A program made the translations under genes and the position numbers. 64,000 bases of DNA from the NCBI RefSeq assembly GCF_002223055.1, contig NZ_NKFL01000003.1, positions 124,001 through 188,000 on the forward strand. The letters are read 5' to 3'. Below the pieces are notes generated by a model. The model was not told where the DNA came from. It did no database searches and worked only from the letters and a program-made list of their open reading frames with translations. The DNA is from Burkholderia sp. HI2500 (lineage in GTDB: Bacteria > Pseudomonadota > Gammaproteobacteria > Burkholderiales > Burkholderiaceae). Shown here piece by piece: positions 16,410 through 25,753 of the stretch; the stretch's first letter is position 1, and every line of letters starts with the position of its first letter.

Positions 16410-19079
16410 ATGAGCACGCCTCTGAAGACCCTGATCACGAAACTGAACCCGCTGTGCCGCCACGCGACCGAGCGTGCGGCGAGCGCGTGCCTGGCGCGCG
16501 GCCACTACGAGGTCGATCTCGAGCACCTGTTCCTCGCGTTGCTCGACGAAGCGACGGGCGACCTGCCGCTCGCCCTGCGCGCGAGCCGCGTCGATCCGCA
16601 CGCGCTGCACGCCGATCTCGAGCGCGAACTGACGCGCCTGAAGACGGGCAACACGCGCACGCCGGTGTTCTCCGTGCACCTGATCGCGCTGTTCGAACAG
16701 GCCTGGCTGATCGCGTCGCTCGACTCGCAGCTCGGCCGCATCCGTTCGGGGCACCTGCTGCTCGCGCTGCTGACCGCGCCCGATCTCGCGCAATTCGCGC
16801 AGCGGATGTCGTCGCAGTTCGCGGAAATGAACGTGACGGACCTGAAGCACAAGTTCGACGAGATCATGGCCGGCTCGAGCGAAGCCGAGCCGCGTCAGGC
16901 GGACGACGAAGGCAGCGACGTCGCGCCGGCCGCCGACGGCCTGGCGCCTGCGGCCGGCCCGTCGAAGACGCCCGCGCTCGACACGTACACGACCAACCTC
17001 ACGCAGCGCGCACGCGACGGCAAGATCGACCCGGTGATCGGCCGCGAAGCCGAGATCCGCCAGGCGATCGACATCCTGATGCGCCGCCGCCAGAACAACC
17101 CGATCATGACCGGCGAGGCCGGCGTCGGCAAAACGGCGGTCGTCGAGGGGCTCGCGCTGCGCATCGCGGCCGACGACGTGCCTCCGCCGCTGCGTGGCGT
17201 CGCGCTGCACGTGCTCGACATGGGGCTGCTGCAGGCCGGCGCGAGCGTGAAGGGCGAGTTCGAGAACCGCCTGAAGAGCGTGATCGACGAGGTGAAGAAG
17301 AGCGCGCATCCGATCATCCTGTTCATCGACGAGGCGCACACGATCATCGGCGCGGGCGGCCAGGCCGGCCAGAACGACGCGGCGAACCTGCTGAAGCCGG
17401 CGCTCGCGCGCGGCGAGCTGCGCACGATCGCCGCGACGACGTGGAGCGAATACAAGAAGTACTTCGAGAAGGACGCGGCGCTCGCGCGGCGCTTCCAGGT
17501 CGTGAAGGTCGAGGAGCCGAGCGAGCCGCTCGCGGCCGCGATGCTGCGCGGGATGTCCGGCCTGATGGAGAAGCACTTCAACGTGCGGATCCTCGACGAC
17601 GCGATCACCGAGGCCGTGCGCCTGTCGCATCGCTACATCAGCGGCCGCCAGCTGCCGGACAAGGCGATCAGCGTGCTCGACACCGCGTGCGCGAAGGTCG
17701 CGCTCGCGCACAGCGCGACGCCGGCGGCGATCGACGACACGAAGAAGCGCATCGAGCGCATCGACGCGGAGATCGCGTCGCTGGAGCGCGAGGCAGCGGG
17801 CGGCGCATCGCACGACGAGCGGCTCGGCGAGCTGCGCGGCACGCGCGATACGGCGCTCGAGCAACTGGCGAAGGACGAAGCGCGCTATGAAGCCGAGCGC
17901 GTGATCGTCGCCGAGATCACCGAACTGCGCGAAGCGCTCGACAAGGCACGCGGCCCGTCGGAAGACGGCCAGCCGGTCGACGTGCAGGCCACCCGCGACA
18001 AGCTCGCCGAACGCGTCGCGGCGCTGCACGCGCTGCAGGGCGGCGAGCCGATGGTGCCGCTGCAGGTCGACGGCCACGTGGTGGCCGAGATCGTCGCCGC
18101 GTGGACGGGCATTCCGCTCGGCCGGATGGTGAAGGACGAGATCGACACCGTGATGAACCTGCAGCCGCTGCTCGCCGCGCGCGTGATCGGCCAGGATCAC
18201 GCGCTGGAAGCGATCGCGCAGCGCGTGCGCACCGCCACCGCGAGCCTCGAGGATCCGAACAAGCCGCGCGGCGTGTTCATGTTCGTCGGGCCGTCGGGCG
18301 TCGGCAAGACCGAGACGGCGCTCGCGCTGGCCGACATCCTGTACGGCGGCGAGCGCAAGATGGTCACGATCAACATGAGCGAGTACCAGGAAGCACACAG
18401 CGTGTCGGGCCTGAAAGGCTCGCCGCCGGGCTACGTCGGCTACGGCGAAGGCGGCGTGCTGACCGAGGCCGTGCGCCGCAACCCGTATTCCGTCGTGCTG
18501 CTCGACGAGGTCGAGAAGGCGCACCCGGACGTGCTCGAGATGTTCTTCCAGGTGTTCGACAAGGGCGCGATGGACGATGCGGAAGGGCGCGAGATCGACT
18601 TCCGCAACACGCTGATCATCCTGACGTCGAACGTCGGTTCATCCGCGGTGATGCAGGCGTGCCTGAACAAGCCGGCGGAGGAATTGCCCGATCCGGACGC
18701 GCTCGCCGAGACGCTGCGCCCGCAGCTGTACAAGACCTTCAAGCCCGCGTTCCTCGGGCGGATGAAGGTCGTGCCGTACTACCCGATTTCCGACGACGTG
18801 CTGGCCGAGATCATCGAGCTGAAGCTCGAGCGGATCCGCCGCCGGATCGAGGCGAACCACAAGGCCGCGTTCGAATGGGACGAGTCGCTCGTCGAGGCGG
18901 TGCTCGCGCGCTGCACCGAGGTCGATTCGGGCGCCCGCAACGTCGACCACATCCTGAACGGCACGCTGCTGCCGGAGATCGCGGGCCACGTGCTCGGCCG
19001 GATCGCCGACGGCGAGGCCATCGCGCGCATCGCGGTGCGCGCGGACGAGGCCGGCGAATTCACGTACGCCGTCGAATGA
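16410..19079 (+). CDS. tssH: Type VI secretion AAA+ ATPase TssH/ClpV
   Basis: An 889-residue ClpV ATPase that disassembles contracted TssBC sheaths. It has a Clp N-domain (about 10-150) and a linker rich in Ala/Asp. The first AAA module has Walker A GEAGVGKT (about 235-242) and the second has GPSGVGKT (about 627-634). A middle coiled region (about 445-560) is acidic/basic. The start MSTPLKTLITKLNPLCRHAT at 16410 is the normal ClpV N-terminus. The 50-bp gap from tssG has no terminator. Confidence 0.96.
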   Translation: MSTPLKTLITKLNPLCRHATERAASACLARGHYEVDLEHLFLALLDEATGDLPLALRASRVDPHALHADLERELTRLKTGNTRTPVFSVHLIALFEQAWLIASLDSQLGRIRSGHLLLALLTAPDLAQFAQRMSSQFAEMNVTDLKHKFDEIMAGSSEAEPRQADDEGSDVAPAADGLAPAAGPSKTPALDTYTTNLTQRARDGKIDPVIGREAEIRQAIDILMRRRQNNPIMTGEAGVGKTAVVEGLALRIAADDVPPPLRGVALHVLDMGLLQAGASVKGEFENRLKSVIDEVKKSAHPIILFIDEAHTIIGAGGQAGQNDAANLLKPALARGELRTIAATTWSEYKKYFEKDAALARRFQVVKVEEPSEPLAAAMLRGMSGLMEKHFNVRILDDAITEAVRLSHRYISGRQLPDKAISVLDTACAKVALAHSATPAAIDDTKKRIERIDAEIASLEREAAGGASHDERLGELRGTRDTALEQLAKDEARYEAERVIVAEITELREALDKARGPSEDGQPVDVQATRDKLAERVAALHALQGGEPMVPLQVDGHVVAEIVAAWTGIPLGRMVKDEIDTVMNLQPLLAARVIGQDHALEAIAQRVRTATASLEDPNKPRGVFMFVGPSGVGKTETALALADILYGGERKMVTINMSEYQEAHSVSGLKGSPPGYVGYGEGGVLTEAVRRNPYSVVLLDEVEKAHPDVLEMFFQVFDKGAMDDAEGREIDFRNTLIILTSNVGSSAVMQACLNKPAEELPDPDALAETLRPQLYKTFKPAFLGRMKVVPYYPISDDVLAEIIELKLERIRRRIEANHKAAFEWDESLVEAVLARCTEVDSGARNVDHILNGTLLPEIAGHVLGRIADGEAIARIAVRADEAGEFTYAVE

Positions 19080-19121
19080 GCGCGGCCGAGCAACGCAAGC
19101 ATTTGATGAACTGACCGAACC

Positions 19122-20243
19122 ATGCCGATCAATCTCCCCGAGCTGCTGACGCCGATCAGCGATGCGTCGCCCAGCGGCGACGACCTGCTGTTTTCGAACG
19201 AATTCGACGCGATCCAGGATGCGCGGCGCTACGACGATCCGACGCTCGACCAGGGCGAGTGGGTGACCGAGATCAAGGAGGCCGACTGGGGCTTCGTGGT
19301 CGACCATGCGGGCGAGCTGCTGCGCACGCGCACGAAGGACCTGCGGCTCGCCGTGTGGCTGACCGAGGCGCTCGCGCTCGAGGACGGCATCACCGGCCTC
19401 ACCGAAGGCTATGCGCTGCTCGAGGGCCTGTGCCGCGACTTCTGGGACACCGTGCATCCGTTGCCGGAAGACGACGACACCGAGCACCGGCTCGGCAACG
19501 TCGCGTGGCTGTCCGGCCGCACGGCCGAGCTGCTGCGCGCGGTGCCGATGACGGACGGCGCGTCGAACGCGTTCAGCACGCTCGACTGGGAAGTGGCGCA
19601 GCACGTCGCGCAGGCCATCAAGCGCGACCCCGAACACGCGGACGACATCGCGCGCGGCAAGCCGTCGATCGAGCAGATCGATTCGTCGCGGCGCGTGACG
19701 TCGATCGCGTTCTACACCGCGTTGCTCGCGAACCTGAAGGCGTTCGAGTTCGCGCTCGACGCGTTCGAGGAGCGCCTCGTCGAGCGCGCGGGCGATTCGG
19801 CGCCGAGCTTCCGGCAGGCGCGCGACGCGTTCGAGACCGTGTACCGGCTCGCCGAGCGCTTTGCGCGCGAGCAGGGCTATACGGGCAGCGCGCCGCACAC
19901 GCCCGCGGCGCAGCAGGCGCAGCCCGAGCGTATCGAGCCGGTGTTCGGCAACCCGATCCAGACGGAGGAGACTCACGTGCAGCCGCAGCCCGTTCCGCGC
20001 GCCCCGGTGACGCAGATGATCGCCGGCATCCAGAACCGTGCGCAGGCCGTCGACCAGTTGCGCGCGGTCGCCCGCTATTTCCGCCAGACCGAGCCGCACA
20101 GCCCGGTCGCGTATCTCGCCGACAAGGCCGCCGAATGGGCCGACATGCCGCTGCACAAGTGGCTCGAGAGCGTCGTGAAGGACGATGGCTCGCTGTCGCA
20201 TATTCGTGAGTTGCTGGGCGTGCGGCCGGACGAGCAGGCGTGA
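19122..20243 (+). CDS. tssA: Type VI secretion protein TssA (ImpA N-terminal domain)
   Basis: A 373-residue TssA of the shorter class. An ImpA N-terminal domain (about 10-130) includes LLTPISDASPSGDDLLFSNEF and a WGFVVDHAGELLRTRTKDLRLAVWL block. A linker with a His/Pro/Gln-rich section (about 255-300) precedes a C-terminal helical oligomerisation domain (EPHSPVAYLADKAAEWADMPL). TssA organises baseplate and sheath polymerisation. It ends the core rightward operon; vgrG follows after 122 bp. Confidence 0.94.
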   Translation: MPINLPELLTPISDASPSGDDLLFSNEFDAIQDARRYDDPTLDQGEWVTEIKEADWGFVVDHAGELLRTRTKDLRLAVWLTEALALEDGITGLTEGYALLEGLCRDFWDTVHPLPEDDDTEHRLGNVAWLSGRTAELLRAVPMTDGASNAFSTLDWEVAQHVAQAIKRDPEHADDIARGKPSIEQIDSSRRVTSIAFYTALLANLKAFEFALDAFEERLVERAGDSAPSFRQARDAFETVYRLAERFAREQGYTGSAPHTPAAQQAQPERIEPVFGNPIQTEETHVQPQPVPRAPVTQMIAGIQNRAQAVDQLRAVARYFRQTEPHSPVAYLADKAAEWADMPLHKWLESVVKDDGSLSHIRELLGVRPDEQA

Positions 20244-20321
20244 GCGACGATGCCGCGGCGACGCGCGTGACGCGTGCCCGGACGCCGTCGTGTGGTGAGG
20301 GAAGGGCTCTTTCCTGAGAGC

Positions 20322-20341
20322 GCGGGCCCCGGCGGGTCCGC
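20322..20341 (+). other. Hairpin in the tssA-vgrG gap
   Basis: An 8-bp stem GCGGGCCC/GGGTCCGC (one G-U pair) with a CGGC loop, without a T-tract, lies 24 bp before the vgrG ATG. It may mark the junction between core operon and effector cassette; function is unknown. Confidence 0.3.
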
Positions 20342-20365
20342 GGCAAACAAGAAGGTGAGTGACGC

Positions 20366-22924
20366 ATGAACGCGACAGAACTGGCGCAGGCGATTCGCGG
20401 CGGCCTGATTCAGCAGGACCGCCTGCTGAAAACGGACATCCCGTCGTTGCCGGACCATGCGCTCGTACCGCGCCGGGCCATGACCCGTTCCGAACTGGGG
20501 CGCGATTTCAGCGTGACGCTCGATCTGGTGTCCACCGCGAGCGACGTCGAACTCAAGACGCTGATCGCACAGCCGATCACGCTATGGATCCAGCAGGCGG
20601 ACCGGTCGTATCGCCCGATCAACGGCTATGTCCATACGGCGCGCCGGCTCGGCGCGGACGGCAGCCTGTCGAGCTACCAGCTCACCTTCGCGTCGTGGAT
20701 GCACTTCCTCAAGTTCCGCAGCGACATGCGGTATTGGCAGGATCAGAGCGTCGACGCGATCCTCGCCGATGTGTTCGACGCGCATCCCCAGGCCAAGGGC
20801 CGGTATCAGTTCGCGCTGTCGAAGCCGCTGCCGTCGCGCTCGTACTGCCGCCAGAGCGAAACCGACTGGAACTTCGTGCATCGCCTGATGGAGGACGAAG
20901 GGCTGTTCGGCTTCTGGCGGCATGCCGACGACGGCAAGACCCATACGCTCGTCATTACCGACGATCTGCATGCGGTCGACGAGCTGGCGCCGAAGGCCGT
21001 CGGCTTCGATCGCTCGGGAAGCGGCGCGGAAACGACCGGTTTTACGCAATGGGCTGCGTCGAGGACTCTGCAGAGCACGCTGCACACGACGCGCACGTTC
21101 GACTACAAGTCACCGTCGTCCGCGGGCAATCCGAACGGCACGACGCTGCCGACCAAGGCCGGCCAGGGCGACCTGCCGGATCAGGCGGAAATCTACGAAT
21201 ACACGGGCGCCTACACGTATCCGGGCCAGGACCGCGGCGAACATCTGTCGAAGATCCGCCTGGAGGAATGGGAGTCGCGCGCGAAGCGTTTCTTCGGCGT
21301 GGGCGGCGTGCGCGGGATCGATGCGGGCCGGCGCTTCGCGCTGGTCGATCATCCGGAGCACGACCGCGATCCGGAGCGCGATCGTGAGTTCGCGGCGATC
21401 GGCGTGACACGCTACATCGAGAACAACTTGCCGCTGTCGGACCACGAGGCGCACTTCCCGCACAGCCTGCAGGACCGCCTCGCGCAGGCCAAAGCCGGGC
21501 ACGGTGCGGCGGCTGCGTTCGAAGTCGGGCACGAAGACGGCTCGGCCGGGTTCTATCTCGTCGAGGTCGAAGCGCAACGCGCGGCGGTGCCGTATCGCAG
21601 CCCGTTCGAACACAAGAAGCCCGTGATGCAGCTCGAGACGGCCGTCGTCGTCGGGCCGAAGGGCAAAGAGGTGTATACGGACGAGCTGAATCGCATCAAG
21701 GTCATGTTCGTCTGGGACCGGCAGAACGAGGGCACCGAAACCGCATCGTGCTGGATGCGTGTCGTGCAGTCGGATACCGGCGGCGGCTATGGGGCCGTCC
21801 ATATTCCGCGGGTCGGCGAGGAAGTGCTGATCGGCTATATCGGCGGAGACTGCGACCGGCCGATCGTGATGCATCGCGTCTACAACGGGGCAACCAGGCC
21901 GCAGTGGCATAGCGACGGCATCCTGTCGGGCTTCCGGTCGAAGGAGTACGCGGGGTCGGGGCACAACGAGATGGTGCTCGACGACGCGACCGGCCAGAAC
22001 CGTGCACGCCTGTTCAGCAGTAGCGCGAATTCGCTGTTGCATCTCGGCTACCTGATCGAGCAGAACGGCAACACGCGGGGCGCGTATCTCGGCTCGGGGT
22101 TCGACTTGCGCACGGATGCATACGGCGCCGTGCGCGCCGGGCAGGGGCTGTACGTCACGACGCATCCGAAGCAGGCGAGCAGCCAGCCGCTCGACGTGCG
22201 CGAGGCGCAACAGCAGCTCGTCGATGCCGAGGGGCTGATCGAATCGTTGTCGCAGGTCAGCGAAGCGCATCAGGCCGAAAGCCTCGGCAACGGTCAAGAC
22301 GCGCTGAAGACGTTCACCGACGCGACGCAGGAGAGCTTGGCGGGCGCGTCGTCGGGCGGCCGGACCGCCGGCGGCGGGACGGGGAACGCGAATGCGTTCA
22401 AGGAGCCGGTGATGCTGTTCGCGAGCCCGGCGGGGATCGGGATGGCGTCGCAGCAGTCGGTGCACGTCGCGAGCGACCGGCAGACCAATATCGTCAGCGG
22501 TCAAAGCACCTTCATCACGAGCGGCAAGTCGCTGATCGCCGGCATCCGCGACCGCATCAGCTTGTTCGCGCAGAATGCCGGAATGAAGCTGTTCGCCGCG
22601 AAGGGCAACGTCGAGGTCCAGGCGCACGCGGACAACATCGAGCTTACCGCGCAGAAGACCGTGAAGCTGGTGGCGGCGACCGAGGCCGTCGATGTGGCCG
22701 CGAAGCAGGAGGTCCTGCTGACGTCGGGCGGCGCCTATATCCGGATCAAGGGCGGCAACATCGAGATTCACGCGCCGGGGAAGATCGATTTCAAGGGCGC
22801 GCAGCACCAGTTCAGCGGGCCGACGAGCATGCCGTATCCGCTGCCCGCGATGCCGGGCGGCACGTGCAAGCAATGCGTGCTGAACGCGCATAGCGGGCGC
22901 GAATCGATGGTCGAGGCGGATTGA
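20366..22924 (+). CDS. vgrG: Type VI secretion spike protein VgrG
   Basis: An 852-residue VgrG (TssI). A gp27-like N-terminal half includes WMHFLKFRSDMRYWQDQSVD and SYCRQSETDWNFVHRLMEDEGLF. It is followed by a gp5 OB-fold (VMFVWDRQNEGTETASCWMRV) and a DUF2345 beta-helix segment (about 690-820). The C-terminus is short (PAMPGGTCKQCVLNAHSG), with no appended enzyme domain, so its effector is carried by the adaptor encoded next. The GAAGG upstream of ATG 20366 supports the start. The stop TGA shares a base with the next ATG. Confidence 0.95.
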   Translation: MNATELAQAIRGGLIQQDRLLKTDIPSLPDHALVPRRAMTRSELGRDFSVTLDLVSTASDVELKTLIAQPITLWIQQADRSYRPINGYVHTARRLGADGSLSSYQLTFASWMHFLKFRSDMRYWQDQSVDAILADVFDAHPQAKGRYQFALSKPLPSRSYCRQSETDWNFVHRLMEDEGLFGFWRHADDGKTHTLVITDDLHAVDELAPKAVGFDRSGSGAETTGFTQWAASRTLQSTLHTTRTFDYKSPSSAGNPNGTTLPTKAGQGDLPDQAEIYEYTGAYTYPGQDRGEHLSKIRLEEWESRAKRFFGVGGVRGIDAGRRFALVDHPEHDRDPERDREFAAIGVTRYIENNLPLSDHEAHFPHSLQDRLAQAKAGHGAAAAFEVGHEDGSAGFYLVEVEAQRAAVPYRSPFEHKKPVMQLETAVVVGPKGKEVYTDELNRIKVMFVWDRQNEGTETASCWMRVVQSDTGGGYGAVHIPRVGEEVLIGYIGGDCDRPIVMHRVYNGATRPQWHSDGILSGFRSKEYAGSGHNEMVLDDATGQNRARLFSSSANSLLHLGYLIEQNGNTRGAYLGSGFDLRTDAYGAVRAGQGLYVTTHPKQASSQPLDVREAQQQLVDAEGLIESLSQVSEAHQAESLGNGQDALKTFTDATQESLAGASSGGRTAGGGTGNANAFKEPVMLFASPAGIGMASQQSVHVASDRQTNIVSGQSTFITSGKSLIAGIRDRISLFAQNAGMKLFAAKGNVEVQAHADNIELTAQKTVKLVAATEAVDVAAKQEVLLTSGGAYIRIKGGNIEIHAPGKIDFKGAQHQFSGPTSMPYPLPAMPGGTCKQCVLNAHSGRESMVEAD

Positions 22925-23973
22925 TGGACGAGGTCAACGACACGGGCGACGTAGTCGATCGGGACGACGCCGTCGAGCCAGGCGAAGCCGTCGACACCGT
23001 GCCGAATCCGCGCGAGCCGGCGTGGCCGGCGTTCCTGGAAACACTGAAAGCTTCGCTGGCGCATGCGGACGACGACGGCAGGGCGATGCGGCTTTATGTG
23101 CTCGTCGATACGCGCGGCTATCAGGAGCTGGATGTACAACTCGCGACGGTGCGCGGCCTGCGCTATGCGTCGCTCTGGATCGATACCGGGCTCGATGCCT
23201 ATACCGATATCGCGCCGTACCTGATCGCGTTCGAGCGCGACGCGCTCGACGACGAGCATGGCGAGCATCATCGGCTGCTGCGTCAGCTGTGGCTCGATGC
23301 AGTCGATCTGCATGCGGTGACATGGCTGTGGTCGACGTGGACGTTCGATGCGCTCGACGCGCATCTGCGCCGGTATGTGCAGTACAAGCTGCCCAATGGT
23401 CGTTCGTACTACCTGTTCTTCTTCGACAACCACGTATTCGAACGTCTGCGGCAGGTGTGGAGCGATGCGCAGACGCGGCAGTTCGTTGCGCCGTTCACCG
23501 AGATCCGGTATCGCGATCGTCGGCTCGACGAGGTCGTGTGGCGCAACGATGCGCCGGCGATCGAAGGCGCGGCGCCGGCAGGCGATGCGCCGGGCCTGAG
23601 CGAGCAGCAGCACGCTCGGTTGATCGAGCTCGGGTATCCGGACAAGCTCGTGCTGAAGTTTCGCGAGACGATGGGGGCAGTGGTCGATCACTTGTCGGAT
23701 GCGCAACTGTATGACGAGGTCGTCGAGCAACTCGATCGCGCTGCCGCGCACGGGATTGCCGATGAAGCGGAATTGCAGTGCTACGTGATGACCGGCGTGC
23801 TGGTCTCGCCGCGGTTCGACGAGTATCCGGCGGTACAGGCGTGCCTCGAGGCCGTGGCGCAAGGCGAGACGACGCTCAACGATGCGCTGGCGACGATCGA
23901 CGACGCGACGTGGGATGCGATTCGCGATGCGCATGAGCGGGAATCGCGGGAGACGCTTCGTGGCGTGGCATAG
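22924..23973 (+). CDS. DUF4123 adaptor/chaperone for the T6SS effector
   Basis: A 349-residue cytoplasmic protein. DUF4123 features are LYVLVDTRGYQ near the start, RQLWLDAVDLHAVTWLWST, then a ring of Asp/Arg residues and FFDNHVFERLRQVWSDAQTRQF. DUF4123 proteins (Tap/TEC) load a particular effector on the VgrG tip and are encoded between the two, as here. A C-terminal helical part (about 200-345) probably carries effector specificity. The start overlaps the vgrG stop (TGATG), so expression is coupled. Confidence 0.9.
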   Translation: MDEVNDTGDVVDRDDAVEPGEAVDTVPNPREPAWPAFLETLKASLAHADDDGRAMRLYVLVDTRGYQELDVQLATVRGLRYASLWIDTGLDAYTDIAPYLIAFERDALDDEHGEHHRLLRQLWLDAVDLHAVTWLWSTWTFDALDAHLRRYVQYKLPNGRSYYLFFFDNHVFERLRQVWSDAQTRQFVAPFTEIRYRDRRLDEVVWRNDAPAIEGAAPAGDAPGLSEQQHARLIELGYPDKLVLKFRETMGAVVDHLSDAQLYDEVVEQLDRAAAHGIADEAELQCYVMTGVLVSPRFDEYPAVQACLEAVAQGETTLNDALATIDDATWDAIRDAHERESRETLRGVA

Positions 23974-24790
23974 GGTCTCCGTGCTGGGGATGTGCATGCT
24001 TGCGGCGACGATGTGCGCTTGCGGGAAATCGGAGCCGGTGTATAGCGGGATTTCGGTGATGGGCCGGAATTATCTGCCGTACAACCTGAGTGGATTCACG
24101 ATCGCCGACGCATTTGGCAATACGGCGAGTGGCGGAGGCGATGACCCGCCGGGTGCCGGCGGCGGCAGCGTGAAGTGTTGCTACAAGCTCAAGGGCACGG
24201 AATTTGTCGTCAAGTGGAATTACTACGATGTCGACCAGTGGCACAAGGGCGACAAGCAGATGTTGCATGGTGAGACGAAGGCATCGATGCCCCAGTCTCA
24301 GGTGCCCGACAACGTGGGGTCACGAATTCTTGAAGTGCATTTCTTTCCGGACCGGCATGTCGAATTTCAGTTTCCCGGCCAGTTAGTTGATGACGCACGT
24401 CTGCCGATCGTCGCCGTCGTGAAGTGGATGAAGCAGTACCAGACGCAACTCGATAGACGATACGACGAGCGCGAAGATCAGCAGTTTCGCCGTATCGCTC
24501 GTATTGTCGCGTCGGCATGGTTGAAATACGGTCTGACGGATCGTGACGATTTGGAGCAGTACACCTACTTCAGTTTGCTCATGAACAGTCGATTCGATAC
24601 CCATCCGGAGGCTCAGCGCATATTGAAGAGCACGGCGAGCCAGCCAGGTGCATTTGCGAAGTGGGCGCTGTCGCTTCCAGATCACGTGCGTTTCGAAGTG
24701 ACGAGCGGGAAATTCGTCGCCGTAGCCGCGCCGTCGATAGCTGACGGTTTGCTGCCGTCAGCGCGTGTCGACGAGGCCCAGCATGGTTGA
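23960..24790 (+). CDS. DUF3304-like lipoprotein, probable effector immunity (copy 1)
   Basis: A 276-residue lipoprotein. I choose GTG 23960 because GGGAG (23948-23952) stands 7 bases before it and the resulting N-terminus is a short lipoprotein signal with Cys at the lipobox (AATMCAC). The frame is open further upstream inside the DUF4123 gene. The mature part begins GKSEPVYSGISVMG and carries NYLPYNLSGFTI, CCYKLKGTEF and NYYDVDQWHKG, matching DUF3304 as I remember it. These lipoproteins occur beside Tle-type T6SS effectors in Burkholderia and are believed to act as periplasmic immunity. Copy 2 follows directly. The gene overlaps the adaptor gene by 14 bp. Confidence 0.82.
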   Translation: MAWHRVSVLGMCMLAATMCACGKSEPVYSGISVMGRNYLPYNLSGFTIADAFGNTASGGGDDPPGAGGGSVKCCYKLKGTEFVVKWNYYDVDQWHKGDKQMLHGETKASMPQSQVPDNVGSRILEVHFFPDRHVEFQFPGQLVDDARLPIVAVVKWMKQYQTQLDRRYDEREDQQFRRIARIVASAWLKYGLTDRDDLEQYTYFSLLMNSRFDTHPEAQRILKSTASQPGAFAKWALSLPDHVRFEVTSGKFVAVAAPSIADGLLPSARVDEAQHG

Positions 24791-24907
24791 TTGTGCGGAG
24801 AGCGGTCGTGCAACGAGGGAAGGGCGGTTTGCGCGACAGGCGGAACGATTCCGATGTACTGATACGTCGGTAACGCATGCAGGACAATCTTCGGAAGGAA
24901 AACCTCA

Positions 24908-25753
24908 GTGAATAGATCAACGAGACTTTCGAGTCTGGCGAGCCGTGTCCTGGCAGGGTGTCTGCTCGTGACGGCCGTGGCGGCGTGCAGCAAGTCGGAG
25001 CCGACGTATAGCGGTGTTTCGGTTATCGCTCACAACTACCTTCCGTACAACCTGGACGGATTTACGATCACCGATGCCCACGGAAACAAGGCCGGCGGCG
25101 GCAATAGCCTGCCGGGTGGCGGAGGCGGGGTGACGTGTTGCTACAAGCTCCAGGGAACCGAGTTCACGGTCAAATGGAATTATGTCGACGTCGACCAGTG
25201 GCACAAAGGGAACGAGGAAACGCTTCACGCCGAGGCAAAGGCGACGCTACCGCCGTCGCAGGTTCCGGAGAAGGTCGGCGATCGAATTCTCGAGGTTCAC
25301 TTCTATCCGGATCGTCACGTCGAACTTCAGTTTCCTGGCGTGCTGATGGACGAATCGCGCATTCCGACGATCGATGTGGCGCGCTGGATGGCGAGCCGGT
25401 ATCAGGTGCAGCTGAGCAAACGGTACGACGAGCGTGAAGACCAGCAGTTTCGTCGTATTGCGCGGGTCGTCGCGATGGCTTGGCTCAAATATCGCCTGAC
25501 CGATCTGGACGATCTGAAGCAATACGCCTACTACGCTCTGCTCGTGAACAATCGCTTCGACGCGCATCCAGAGATCCAGCGCCTGTTGCAGGCGGATGCT
25601 GGCAAGCCGGGTGCCTTTGCGAAGTCGATGCAATCGTTGCCCAAAAATACCCTGTCCGAATTGACGAGCGACACGTTCGCGTCGGTCACGGTGCCGTCCA
25701 TTCCCGACGGGCTGGTTCCACCGCCGCGCGTAGAGGAGAAAAAGCATGGCTGA
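24908..25753 (+). CDS. DUF3304-like lipoprotein, probable effector immunity (copy 2)
   Basis: A 281-residue paralog of the preceding gene, starting at GTG 24908 behind GGAAGGAAAA. The signal peptide ends in a lipobox (VAAC). The two proteins align over nearly their whole length with many identical blocks (NYLPYNL, CCYKL, RYDEREDQQFRRIAR, DGL). They diverge mostly in the signal peptide and between the aligned blocks. A 117-bp spacer separates them. The stop overlaps the start of the effector gene by 8 bp, so this copy is the one translationally coupled to the effector. Immunity order (immunity before toxin) is usual for periplasm-acting lipase effectors. Confidence 0.85.
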   Translation: MNRSTRLSSLASRVLAGCLLVTAVAACSKSEPTYSGVSVIAHNYLPYNLDGFTITDAHGNKAGGGNSLPGGGGGVTCCYKLQGTEFTVKWNYVDVDQWHKGNEETLHAEAKATLPPSQVPEKVGDRILEVHFYPDRHVELQFPGVLMDESRIPTIDVARWMASRYQVQLSKRYDEREDQQFRRIARVVAMAWLKYRLTDLDDLKQYAYYALLVNNRFDAHPEIQRLLQADAGKPGAFAKSMQSLPKNTLSELTSDTFASVTVPSIPDGLVPPPRVEEKKHG

